Source: Paenibacillus glycanilyticus (GTDB taxonomy: Bacteria > Bacillota > Bacilli > Paenibacillales > Paenibacillaceae). From it: a stretch of DNA of 64,000 nucleotides. The position numbers were made by a program, and so were the translations under genes. The DNA lies in the NCBI RefSeq assembly GCF_023715145.1, contig NZ_JAMBNP010000007.1, positions 186,001-250,000 of the forward strand. Reading direction: 5' to 3'. The notes under the pieces were generated by a model. The model ran no database searches and was not told where the DNA came from. It saw nothing but the letters and a program-made list of their open reading frames with translations. Below are positions 24,199 to 31,985 of the stretch, in pieces (within the stretch, counting starts at the first letter, position 1; the number at the start of each line of letters is the position of its first letter).

Positions 24199-24799
24199 CT
24201 AAATCTTGTTCATTCCCATCTCTCCTTGTCGCAAGCGTAAACGTCCTGATCGTCTCCTTGATGGCCTCATCGAGATCCTTGATTCCCCCCGTTGCGATTC
24301 TCCCGCTTAGCGTATCGATGGCACTTCTTACGAGCATCGCCATCAGCCCAGGCTTAAACGCTCTGAAGCACTTTTCTTCCTGTTGGCCATATTCGAAAAT
24401 TTCGATAAGCGGCTGGTAGATCCCATTATCCTTATCCGCGAAAGCCAGCTCTCCGTCCTTGCCGCGATGATTGGCAATTATGTGAATGATGGCAAGTGTC
24501 GCGTGCCGGTTCTCGGCCACATAACGCAGATTGCTGTCCACATAGGACTCCAGCGCATCAATCGCTGATCTATCAATAACCATATGTTTGCCCATATACT
24601 CTGCCGCATCGCGGAAGTAACCTTCCACAAGCTCGACAAAGATCAGATCCTTCCGCGGAAAATGGTACGTTACGACGCCCTTGCTAATGCTTAAATGCTC
24701 GGCAACCACGCCTAGAGAAAACCCCGTATAGCCGCGTTTAGCGATAACCTCCAGCGAGGCTTGCCGTATCTTTTCCCGTGTTCCCTTCACCATCGACAA
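24194..24799 (-). CDS. TetR/AcrR-family regulator
   Basis: A 201-residue regulator. The N-terminal helix-turn-helix is GYTGFSLGVVAEHLSISKG followed by VVTYHFPRKDLIFVELVEGY. The ligand domain ends in an acidic tail (RDGNEQDLE). Promoter-proximal palindromes at 24835-24885 suggest autorepression. The likely target is the small membrane protein frame immediately downstream on the same strand. Ligand unknown. The ATG at 24797-24799 has a weak upstream purine stretch; the second Met (two codons on) is equally possible. Confidence 0.88.
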   Translation of the reverse strand: MSMVKGTREKIRQASLEVIAKRGYTGFSLGVVAEHLSISKGVVTYHFPRKDLIFVELVEGYFRDAAEYMGKHMVIDRSAIDALESYVDSNLRYVAENRHATLAIIHIIANHRGKDGELAFADKDNGIYQPLIEIFEYGQQEEKCFRAFKPGLMAMLVRSAIDTLSGRIATGGIKDLDEAIKETIRTFTLATRRDGNEQDLE

Positions 24800-24834
24800 C
24801 CTCTCTATTCCTTTGAATATGCTGTTACCCCCAT

Positions 24835-24885
24835 ATTAGTACGATCGTGCTAATCCTGCAAGCATTTTTCGTACGAACGAGCTAA
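24835..24885. promoter_or_regulatory. Palindrome and degenerate copy upstream of TetR
   Basis: ATTAGTACGATCGTGCTAAT (24835-24854) is a 20-bp palindrome with one mismatched pair. A diverged copy, CGTACGAACGAGCTAAT, lies at 24869-24885. Both are suited to bind the TetR dimer. Confidence 0.6.
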
Positions 24886-24890
24886 TATAC

Positions 24891-24930
24891 AAAAAAGCGA
24901 TGTTCCCACAATCAGGAACACCGCTTTTTT
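24891..24930. terminator. Bidirectional terminator
   Basis: AAAAAAGCG and GTTCC pair with GGAAC and CGCTTTTTT. On the minus strand it directly follows the stop codon of the LysR gene. Confidence 0.8.
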
Positions 24931-25793
24931 CATGTCGTAAGACCCGAGCGCACCCACTCCATAAAGGCGGCAGCCGCCGGCCGGAGCTGCTTGCCCTTCA
25001 GATGGACAAAGCCCTGATGAACAGGCTGCGGTACTGGGAAATCCAGCTTCATCAGCTTCCCTGCCTGCAGCTCTTCCTCTACATTTGCCTTTGGCAGCAA
25101 GGATATCCCAAACCCCGACTGAACCATGCGCTTGATCAGTTCTATACTCGGAAAGCTTCTGCGGTCATGTACTTGGTATCCGGCTTCCCGGAGGGACGAT
25201 TCCCCCAGCTCGTGATACAAGCAGGCGTTCCCGTAGCTGATATAAACCTGCTTCCCGCTGCCCCTTCGCTCCGGAGCTCCTACCCACACCAATTCTTCTA
25301 CAAGCAGCGGTACAAATACGAGACCGTCATGTTCTGGATCACGGGGCACAATCCCCAGATCCTCCTTCTGGTCAAGCACCAAGCCGCAAATATCCTCCAT
25401 AAACCCCGTTGATAGCTGCAGCTCAACATCCGGGTAGCTCTCGGAGTAAGAGGCCAGCAGATCAGGCAGGCTTGTCACGCAGTAAGCTTCCAATGCCCTC
25501 ACCTTCAGCACCCCCCGCGGCTGCTCGGTTCGAAGAAGATCCTCCTCCAGCGCTTGGCTTAACGCCGCGAATTGACTCGCAAACCGGGCAAGCGCAGCTC
25601 CCGCTTCCGTAGGCTCAACGCCTCTAGGCAGACGATCAAACAGCTTCTTGCCGCTTGCCTTCTCGAGCTGGGCAATATGAGTCGTTACGGTAGACTGCAC
25701 ATAGCCCAGCTTATCTGCGGCCCTGCTGAAGTTCTTCTCCTCCATCACCGTCAGAAAAGTGCGGAGCGATCTCCCGTCCCATTGATCCAGCAA
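24930..25793 (-). CDS. LysR-family regulator divergent from an HPP membrane protein
   Basis: A 287-residue LysR protein. The helix-turn-helix region reads KNFSRAADKLGYVQSTVTTHI and is followed by the family's linker and an effector domain (LPDLLASYSESYPDVELQLS). TTG at 25791-25793 is taken as start because AGGGGG lies nine bases upstream. An in-frame ATG 14 codons earlier has no ribosome-binding site. The 119-bp gap to the divergent HPP gene should hold shared operators; AT-rich sequence is present, but no clean inverted repeat stands out. It probably regulates the HPP gene. Confidence 0.87.
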   Translation of the reverse strand: MLDQWDGRSLRTFLTVMEEKNFSRAADKLGYVQSTVTTHIAQLEKASGKKLFDRLPRGVEPTEAGAALARFASQFAALSQALEEDLLRTEQPRGVLKVRALEAYCVTSLPDLLASYSESYPDVELQLSTGFMEDICGLVLDQKEDLGIVPRDPEHDGLVFVPLLVEELVWVGAPERRGSGKQVYISYGNACLYHELGESSLREAGYQVHDRRSFPSIELIKRMVQSGFGISLLPKANVEEELQAGKLMKLDFPVPQPVHQGFVHLKGKQLRPAAAAFMEWVRSGLTT

Positions 25794-25912
25794 GATATTC
25801 AGCCCCCTAGGTATTTCATTCACAAATGGATGCAATCATAACTATTCATTTTTCAAATCACTACGCTCATGATACCATCGAAGCAATCGATCGTAAAGGA
25901 GATTCGGACTGT

Positions 25913-26392
25913 ATGTTTAACCGTATTATTCGCTTCCTGTGGCCTGCCGCAGGTGCTTTCGCCGCCATCTTTCTTTTATTTCTGTTTGAGGATGCGACCG
26001 GGCTGGCCATGTTGATGGCACCATTTGGCGCTTCCTGCGTCATCGTATTCGCCCTTCCGGACAGTCCTCTTGCGAAGCCGCGCAATGTCATTGGCGGCCA
26101 TCTTATCAGCACGTTGACGGGGCTATCCTTCTTCCATGTTTTTGGCCATCATGCCTGGACCTTGGCTGCCGCGGTGGCGTTGTCGATCGCCTTCATGCAG
26201 ATAACGAAGACCATTCATCCGCCGGCAGGCGCTGATCCGCTTGTGGTTATCCTGTCCGGAGCAGGCTGGTCTTTCCTGCTGACTCCCGTCTTGGCAGGAG
26301 CCTTGCTTCTGGTGGCTTTGAGCGCTGTATACCGCGTTCTTCAGCAATCCTCGCAAGCCAAGCAGGCACAAGTAAAGTTGAATTCCAAATAA
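25913..26392 (+). CDS. HPP-family integral membrane protein
   Basis: A 159-residue protein with four to five helices and the family signature THPPAGADPL in its second half, preceded by MAPFGASCVIVFALPDSPLAKPRNVIGGH, the conserved cytosolic loop. Plastid and cyanobacterial HPP proteins have been linked to nitrite transport; bacterial roles are mostly unknown. ATG 25913 follows AAAGGAG by 11 bp, and the start is consistent with MFNRIIRFLWPAAGAF entering the first helix. It is divergent from the LysR gene, a common arrangement for a regulator and its target. Confidence 0.88.
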   Translation: MFNRIIRFLWPAAGAFAAIFLLFLFEDATGLAMLMAPFGASCVIVFALPDSPLAKPRNVIGGHLISTLTGLSFFHVFGHHAWTLAAAVALSIAFMQITKTIHPPAGADPLVVILSGAGWSFLLTPVLAGALLLVALSAVYRVLQQSSQAKQAQVKLNSK

Positions 26393-26498
26393 AGGATTGA
26401 AACCTGAATAGCTGCTTTTACGTAGAAGTGGTAAGGCTCGATTCACGCATAAGCTCTGGAACGGCACAGAAGATACAATCAGAAGGGAGGCGTCATTC

Positions 26499-26858
26499 AT
26501 GAAAACATACCGTGCTTCAGGTCGTCTGACTATCCTTCTCTTTCTGCTTGGCGCCTTCATTCTGTTCAGCATGCCAACCATGATGCTTGGCAGCAATTTC
26601 GACGTGTCGAAATCAAGCCGTGCCCATATCGAGCACAGCCTGCCAAACAGCATGAAAGCCGTTAAGCGGGTAACCGTGTCTCCTGCCAGCAAGCTTCTTG
26701 CCATGGTTGCGCTGCTAGCTGTCATCTACAGCTGGGTCAATTACCCTCGCTTGCTCCCGCAGGTGAGAGCTGTCTTTCTAATCCCCTTCTTCTTCCTGCA
26801 GCGGCTCAAACGCCTGCTCATGCCCCTCAAGCTGACGACATCCTATTCGATCGTTTAA
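26499..26858 (+). CDS. Small membrane protein upstream of khtTU
   Basis: A 119-residue protein with two hydrophobic helices (about 9-30 and 66-82) and a basic C-terminal region (QRLKRLLMPLKL). AGAAGGGAGG precedes the ATG by about 9 bp. In B. subtilis the khtTU genes are preceded by khtS, a protein of similar size, and this gene holds that place. I cannot confirm homology by eye. The gap to khtT is 111 bp, so it may have its own promoter. Confidence 0.6.
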   Translation: MKTYRASGRLTILLFLLGAFILFSMPTMMLGSNFDVSKSSRAHIEHSLPNSMKAVKRVTVSPASKLLAMVALLAVIYSWVNYPRLLPQVRAVFLIPFFFLQRLKRLLMPLKLTTSYSIV

Positions 26859-26969
26859 GGACAATCCGTATCCTCTTCCGTTTTCAAGACTGAATAGCGG
26901 AGGTCTGATTTGTGCTGCCCATTGAACAAACGAATAGAAGTTCGATCATACTCGAGGAGGTACTCTCTT

Positions 26970-27464
26970 ATGAATATCCGTGAAATCGACTTGCCCGGCA
27001 TCGGGAAAAAATTTCAGATGAATACCCGCAGCGGCGATCAGCTCGTCATTATCGTCCACAACGACGGCCGCCGGGAATGCTACCATTTCCACCACGACAA
27101 CCCGGAATCCAGCATCTCCATGATTACCCTGGATGACGACGAGGCCAGAATGGCTGCCGCTATGATTGGCGGCATGACTTATAAACCAAAGATGCTGGAG
27201 ACAATTGAGGTTGCTCTCGACGAGCTGATTATCGAATGGTACAAACTAGAGGCTCATTATGCCTGCGTCGGCAAATCCATCGGAGAGCTGAACATCCGCA
27301 AAAATACGGGAACAACCGTCATTGCCTTGTTGTCCGCGAGCCATGCCAAGCAGATTAATCCGGGTCCAGAGGTGATTCTGGCCGCCGATAACACAATCGT
27401 GGTTGCCGGAGAACGCGCGCAGCACAAAGAACTGAAAAAAATCCTCATGAATGGATGTGATTAA
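26970..27464 (+). CDS. khtT: K+/H+ antiporter regulatory subunit KhtT
   Basis: A 164-residue cytosolic regulator with an N-terminal KhtT-like domain ([31 protein letters not shown]) and a C-terminal RCK_C/TrkA-C domain from about residue 80 ([40 protein letters not shown]). It gates KhtU and is known in B. subtilis to respond to c-di-AMP and pH. ATG 26970 is chosen for the AGGAGG nine bases upstream. Its TAA overlaps the ATG of khtU (TAATG), so translation is coupled. Confidence 0.9.
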   Translation: MNIREIDLPGIGKKFQMNTRSGDQLVIIVHNDGRRECYHFHHDNPESSISMITLDDDEARMAAAMIGGMTYKPKMLETIEVALDELIIEWYKLEAHYACVGKSIGELNIRKNTGTTVIALLSASHAKQINPGPEVILAADNTIVVAGERAQHKELKKILMNGCD

Positions 27465-28687
27465 TGCCTATGGATCACATCATACTTGAGGTTGGCCTCG
27501 CTATTGCGCTTATCGCCGTGGCTGGTTTGCTGTCGGCAAAAATCCGCTTTTCCGTCATTCCGTTCTACATTCTGATCGGGATGGCCGTAGGTCCGCATTC
27601 GGTAGAGCTCTGGCATTTCGACTTCCGTTTTATCGAAAGCGCCCCTCTTATCGAGTTCATGGGAAGGCTTGGCGTCTTGTTCCTGCTCTTCTATCTCGGG
27701 CTGGAATTCTCCGTCGGACGCCTGATCAAATCCGGCCGCTCCATTGCGGTCGGCGGCACGATCTATATCGCCATTAACTTTACTCTAGGCCTCCTGTTCG
27801 GCTGGCTGAGCGGCTTTCCTTTTCAGGAGACTCTCGTGATCGCCGGAATTACAACCATTTCCTCCAGTGCGATTGTCGCCAAGGTACTGGTTGATCTGAA
27901 GCGTACCGCCAATCCGGAGACGGAGATGATTCTTGGGATCATCATGTTCGAGGATGTGTTCCTGGCCGTCTATATCTCCATCCTGTCCGGTCTTGTCTTA
28001 AGCGGTTCGACCTCGATTGGCGGCATTATTCTCTCCACCGTTATTGCCCTTGTCTTTATGCTTGCTCTGCTCACCCTTGGCCGCAAAGCGGCACCGACGC
28101 TTAATAAGCTGCTGAACATCCGGTCAAACGAACTGTTTGGGTTAGTGATCTTCGCGGGACTGTTCCTGGTAGCCGGTCTCTCCGAGACGATTCATGTCGC
28201 GGAAGCCATTGGCGCTTTGCTGTTTGGCCTCGTGCTTGCCGAGACCGAGCATATGAAGCGGATCGAGAAGCTGATCCTCCCCTTCCGGGACTTCTTCGGT
28301 GCCGTGTTCTTCTTCAGCTTTGGATTAACCATCGATCCAACCGCTTTAGGCGGAGCCGTCTGGCTATCGCTGGGTGCCGTTGCCGTCACGCTGATCGGCA
28401 ATCTGACGGCCGGCATGCTCGCCGGACGCAGTGCGGGACTGTCCCCCAAAGCCTCGGTAAATATCGGATTGACCATCGTATCGCGGGGAGAGTTCTCCAT
28501 CATTATGGCGAATCTCGCCAAAGCGGGCGCGCTTATGGCGGTAATCCAGCCGTTTGCCGCCTTGTATGTTCTGATTCTGGCCATTCTTGGCCCCCTCCTC
28601 ACGAAGGAGAACAAACTCATATTTAACGTGATGAACCGCGTATTCCGATGGGACCGCAAGCAGGCTAGCACGTCTCAATCGAAATAA
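27464..28687 (+). CDS. khtU: K+/H+ antiporter KhtU (CPA2 family)
   Basis: A 407-residue cation:proton antiporter with about 12-13 helices. Family marks include FYILIGMAVGPHSVELWHF near the N-terminus, GRLGVLFLLFYLGLEF, TTISSSAIVAKVL and SRGEFSIIMANLA. It exports K+ in exchange for H+ and needs KhtT. Together with KtrD at 1.7 kb the window thus encodes both uptake and efflux sides of K+ control. The protein lacks the soluble RCK domain found in KefB/KefC, which is consistent with a separate KhtT. Confidence 0.92.
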   Translation: MPMDHIILEVGLAIALIAVAGLLSAKIRFSVIPFYILIGMAVGPHSVELWHFDFRFIESAPLIEFMGRLGVLFLLFYLGLEFSVGRLIKSGRSIAVGGTIYIAINFTLGLLFGWLSGFPFQETLVIAGITTISSSAIVAKVLVDLKRTANPETEMILGIIMFEDVFLAVYISILSGLVLSGSTSIGGIILSTVIALVFMLALLTLGRKAAPTLNKLLNIRSNELFGLVIFAGLFLVAGLSETIHVAEAIGALLFGLVLAETEHMKRIEKLILPFRDFFGAVFFFSFGLTIDPTALGGAVWLSLGAVAVTLIGNLTAGMLAGRSAGLSPKASVNIGLTIVSRGEFSIIMANLAKAGALMAVIQPFAALYVLILAILGPLLTKENKLIFNVMNRVFRWDRKQASTSQSK

Positions 28688-28728
28688 CCCAACTAAGGAT
28701 TAAGCAGATAAAAGATTAACCATGCAAC

Positions 28729-28772
28729 AAATAAGACCGTGTTCCTTATGACAGGAATACGGTCTTATTATT
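28729..28772. terminator. Bidirectional terminator
   Basis: AATAAGACCGT and TTCC pair with GGAA and ACGGTCTTATT between the convergent khtU and MBL-fold genes. Confidence 0.8.
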
Positions 28773-28773
28773 G

Positions 28774-29895
28774 TTATGACAAACGCCACCATTCTGCAGT
28801 GGGATATGTCTCCGTTCCAATCCGAACGGGCTCTCCAATACGCGGAGTGGCAATCTTCGCGCGCAGTTCCCGTGCCTTCTTGACGGCCCGCTCCACCGGA
28901 TCGCTCCAGTCATGCATGGCCAATCGGAAGGCTCCCCAATGAATCGGGATCATCAGCTCGCCTTTCACGTCAAGATGCGCCTGTACCGACTCCTCGGGCA
29001 TCATATGAATGGCCGCCCATCTTGGATCGTATTGCCCGCATTCCATTAACGTAAGATCAAACGGTCCGTATTGCTCCCCAATCTGACGGAAATGCGGTCC
29101 ATAGCCACTGTCTCCGCTGAAGAAAATACGCGCGGCCTTGCCGTGCAGTACCCAGGAGCACCATAACGTCCCGTTGCGTCCCGTCATTCCCCGGCCGGAA
29201 AAGTGGCGGGCAGGCGTGCAAGCCATTCTAATCCCTTCCCAGACGACTTCTTCCCACCAGTTGAACTCCTCGATCCGATCGGGAGCGACACCCCAGCGCT
29301 CGAGATGAGCGGCAACGCCCAGCGGTACGAAAAAGCGTCCCACCTTGTCCTTTAACCGTTTAATCGAACCGTAATCCAAATGGTCGTAATGATCATGAGA
29401 CAATAAGACAGCGTCAATTGCGGGCAGCTCCTCGATCTCAATCGGCAAGGCGCTGCTGAAGCGCTTGCCCCCTATCCACGGAACGGGAGACGGCGCGCGC
29501 CCAAGCATCGGATCGAGCAGCAGCTTCTTGCCATCGAGCTCCAGAAGCAGTGCCGAGTGGCCAAACCAAGTGATTTTCGCTTTGCCGCCAGCTTGTCTTG
29601 CGTTTTCCCGAAGCGACTGCGGGCTGATCGGTTCAACCGCTAACGCCTTCGCCGGCTTTGCTCCTTTGTTGCCCCGGGCAAATTCCATCAGGAGCTCAAG
29701 GTTCTCGCGCAGCGACATCGACATGGACGACGGCAATGTATTTACGAACTTCCCCTTCTCATAATGGGGAGATTTCTTCATGCGCGCCAGCGTCTGCTCC
29801 CCCGGCTTGCCGCCAAACACCGGAGAAATCTTCAAGAACAGGGCAACAAGCAGGACAATGACGGCAAGCACGGCAATCCATATCAATATCGTCAT
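28774..29895 (-). CDS. Membrane-anchored MBL-fold hydrolase (NAPE-PLD-like)
   Basis: A 373-residue protein with one N-terminal membrane helix (about 3-22), then a metallo-beta-lactamase domain. Metal ligands are in ITWFGHSALLLEL, LSHDHYDHLD, TPARHFSGRGM, FFSGDSGYGPHF and IPIHWGAF. The HFSGRG/GDSGYG blocks are those of the N-acyl-phosphatidylethanolamine phospholipase D and UlaG-like groups, so a membrane phospholipid or lipid phosphodiester is a likely substrate, by inference. ATG 29895 follows GAGGTG; GTG 29907 overlaps the MarR stop. It forms an operon with the upstream MarR gene. Confidence 0.87.
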   Translation of the reverse strand: MTILIWIAVLAVIVLLVALFLKISPVFGGKPGEQTLARMKKSPHYEKGKFVNTLPSSMSMSLRENLELLMEFARGNKGAKPAKALAVEPISPQSLRENARQAGGKAKITWFGHSALLLELDGKKLLLDPMLGRAPSPVPWIGGKRFSSALPIEIEELPAIDAVLLSHDHYDHLDYGSIKRLKDKVGRFFVPLGVAAHLERWGVAPDRIEEFNWWEEVVWEGIRMACTPARHFSGRGMTGRNGTLWCSWVLHGKAARIFFSGDSGYGPHFRQIGEQYGPFDLTLMECGQYDPRWAAIHMMPEESVQAHLDVKGELMIPIHWGAFRLAMHDWSDPVERAVKKARELRAKIATPRIGEPVRIGTETYPTAEWWRLS

Positions 29896-29903
29896 GATGA
29901 TAA

Positions 29904-30350
29904 TCACCTCTTACTTTCGGTACGAAAAATAGTAGCTCCAAGCACGTCCAGCGCCTCCGAGATCCGGGCCAGCTCTTCCTCTGGCGCATGCTCAAGCTGC
30001 TGCAGAAACAATTGTCTCATATGTCCGAAGGCGTTAGCCATCCTCTCCTCACCCGCCGGGGCAAGCCGGATGTACTGCTTCCTCCGGTCCTCCGGATCCT
30101 CGATCTTCTCGCACAAGTCTTTCTCCGCGAGCTTCCGGATCTCTCGGCTCGTATTGGGCATCGAGATCCCCATGCATTCGCTGATTTCGCTTAAAGTAAT
30201 CGGTTGTTTCACCGACAGAAACTCCAATATCTCATATTGCTGAGGCGTTATATCCTCCATTGGCAGCCCCTTTGTCATATCGTAGTGCAATTGATGGATG
30301 GCTGCAATGTGAGACACCATCTGCAGGAATAGCTTATCCTTTGAATCCAA
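29904..30350 (-). CDS. MarR-family transcriptional regulator
   Basis: A 148-residue winged-helix protein. PITLSEISECMGISMPNTSR is the recognition region and DPEDRRKQYIRLA the wing. The start is TTG at 30348-30350 with GGAGATGATT upstream. It is divergent from the flavodoxin-type oxidoreductase gene (123-bp gap with TTATCAAAT repeats) and leads into the MBL hydrolase, so it may control both directions. Such MarR/quinone-reductase pairs commonly respond to quinones or other electrophiles, which is a guess here. Confidence 0.88.
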   Translation of the reverse strand: MDSKDKLFLQMVSHIAAIHQLHYDMTKGLPMEDITPQQYEILEFLSVKQPITLSEISECMGISMPNTSREIRKLAEKDLCEKIEDPEDRRKQYIRLAPAGEERMANAFGHMRQLFLQQLEHAPEEELARISEALDVLGATIFRTESKR

Positions 30351-30391
30351 ATCGAATCATCTCCTTATAACGGGCTTATGCGATAATTTTA

Positions 30392-30457
30392 TTATCAAAT
30401 AACAATTATCTATTGACAACTATTTCCGAAGCGTGGTAACTTCTTATCAAATGATAA
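30392..30457. promoter_or_regulatory. Promoter region with two TTATCAAAT elements
   Basis: TTATCAAATAACAA (30392-30405) and the perfect palindrome TTATCAAATGATAA (30444-30457) flank a TTGACA box (30413-30418) that pairs with a TGG-TAACTT extended -10 (30437-30442). The arrangement suits repression of the oxidoreductase gene by the divergent MarR protein. Confidence 0.55.
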
Positions 30458-30472
30458 CAAAGAAGGTGTCCA

Positions 30473-31060
30473 ATGAAAACCCTTATTGTTTATACGCATC
30501 CGAACCACAACAGCCTAAGCTACTCTTTTCTGCAAAAAACGATCCAAGGACTGCAGGAAAACGCTCATGTAGAGGAAATCCAGGTGCTCGACCTATATGC
30601 CGAAGCCTTTGATCCGCTTCTCGTGTTTAACGAAAATAAACGAAGGCGCGATATGCACATCGATCCGGAGCTTGAGAAGCACCGCAGCCAGCTGCTCTGG
30701 GCGGAAAAAATCGTGTTCGTCTATCCGATCTGGTGGGGCCGGCCCCCGGCCATGCTGCTTGGTTATATTGACCGGATGTTCGCTTCGAACTTTGCTTACC
30801 GCGACAACGGGAGCATCCTCCCGGAAGGACTCCTCAAGGGCAAGTCGGTCGTATGCGTCTCCACGATGAAAGGGCCATCGCTCTATCCTCTGTTCTGGCT
30901 GAACAATGCCCATAAAGTGCTGATGCGGAAGGCGCTCTTCCGTTATGTAGGCATCAAGAAGGTGAAGTTCTTCGAGTTCGGAGGCATGGAGAAGAAGCAA
31001 GGCAAGCAGGATCAGAAGCTGAACCGGATTTATCATTATTTCAAAACGGTTGCGCAATAA
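30473..31060 (+). CDS. NAD(P)H oxidoreductase, flavodoxin_2 fold
   Basis: A 195-residue flavoprotein of the NQO1/MdaB/KefF group. MKTLIVYTHPNHNSLSYSF gives the FMN/FAD phosphate loop, VFVYPIWWGRPPAMLLGYIDRMF is the family's flavin-binding signature, and SVVCVSTMKGP follows. It should carry out two-electron reduction of quinones or similar electrophiles in the cytosol. In Gram-negatives a relative (KefF) activates K+ efflux; the nearby khtTU makes that link worth noting but not established. AGAAGGTG precedes the ATG. Confidence 0.88.
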   Translation: MKTLIVYTHPNHNSLSYSFLQKTIQGLQENAHVEEIQVLDLYAEAFDPLLVFNENKRRRDMHIDPELEKHRSQLLWAEKIVFVYPIWWGRPPAMLLGYIDRMFASNFAYRDNGSILPEGLLKGKSVVCVSTMKGPSLYPLFWLNNAHKVLMRKALFRYVGIKKVKFFEFGGMEKKQGKQDQKLNRIYHYFKTVAQ

Positions 31061-31063
31061 TTC

Positions 31064-31100
31064 AAAAAAGGCAGCATGCGAATTTTCGCAGCTGCCTCTT
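31064..31100. terminator. Terminator of the exopolysaccharide operon (bidirectional)
   Basis: AGGCAGC and TGCGAA pair with TTCGCA and GCTGCCT. On the minus strand the stem runs into TTTTTT, 30 bp after the last operon gene. Confidence 0.85.
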
Positions 31101-31128
31101 CCTATCCATTCAGAACCTGTAGGTTCCG

Positions 31129-31980
31129 CTATACATCGTACTCCAGTTCCTTGCGAGCGCGGGCGATCCACTCCAGAGGAGTGGGCGTTTCTTCCGAATT
31201 GTACTCGTAAGCGCCCATTCTAAGATTAAGCTCAAACCGGTTGCGGCTGGACCGCTCCGACTCGTTCATCTCGATAAGCCTGCTCCGAAGCCGATTCATC
31301 ACGATATCGGCCCCGTCCCGGTCCGTGAACAGCAGAAGTCCCCAAGTCGGGTTCTCCTGGGTCAGCATGTACAGCGAATCGTTAGCCCGGATACTGGTCT
31401 GGCTGATCGTTGTAATGTTATACACCGCCGCATTCAGCTGCTCCTCGCCAATCATCCGTCTCAGCTCGTTCCAGTATTTGACGTTCAGAACAAGCAAAGT
31501 AAGCGGAATCTTGTAACGGTCGGACAAAGCCATAAACACCGTCGTGTCCTTCTGGAAGGACAGCATGTTTTTCAGGTTCGTGTCCTCATCCATCGTTGCC
31601 AGAGAGGCATTCTTCTTCGTCAGCGAGTCATTCTCCTCTTGAAGCTGCTTGCTTGCCAGGGTGAACATCCAAGTGATGCCGGTGAACACCGGCGTCATGA
31701 ACAGCCAGAAGTAGCTTTGCCCCGTCACAACATCCCCTTGCACCACCGTCTGGTAGATGGTGAACGTGCCATACCCGAACACAAACAGGATATTTAGGAT
31801 CAGCCCGGTCGTGATGGTCGTAAAATACGTGATGATCGCAATCAGAAACGCCACATTCAAGAATATAATGTTTTGCAGATACAGATTCGGATCACGCGCC
31901 GTAAACAAGATGCTGACAAAGCACGCGATGAACAGCAGCAGAAAGCCCCCGTCCGATAACAGGCTTGTGTTACGTCTCAT
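31129..31980 (-). CDS. Degenerate GGDEF membrane protein, predicted c-di-GMP receptor (YdaK/PssE-like)
   Basis: A 283-residue protein with three to four N-terminal helices (about 10-105), a short coiled segment and a GGDEF-fold domain that cannot be catalytic: the active-site position reads TQENP (207-211) instead of GGDEF. The allosteric c-di-GMP site RxxD is preserved as R198-A-N-D201, exactly five residues before that position. This is the pattern of c-di-GMP receptors such as B. subtilis YdaK and Listeria PssE. It should activate the GT2 synthase of the same operon. It is the last of six genes, 5 bp after the BcsB-like gene. Confidence 0.85.
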   Translation of the reverse strand: MRRNTSLLSDGGFLLLFIACFVSILFTARDPNLYLQNIIFLNVAFLIAIITYFTTITTGLILNILFVFGYGTFTIYQTVVQGDVVTGQSYFWLFMTPVFTGITWMFTLASKQLQEENDSLTKKNASLATMDEDTNLKNMLSFQKDTTVFMALSDRYKIPLTLLVLNVKYWNELRRMIGEEQLNAAVYNITTISQTSIRANDSLYMLTQENPTWGLLLFTDRDGADIVMNRLRSRLIEMNESERSSRNRFELNLRMGAYEYNSEETPTPLEWIARARKELEYDV

Positions 31981-31985
31981 GATTC

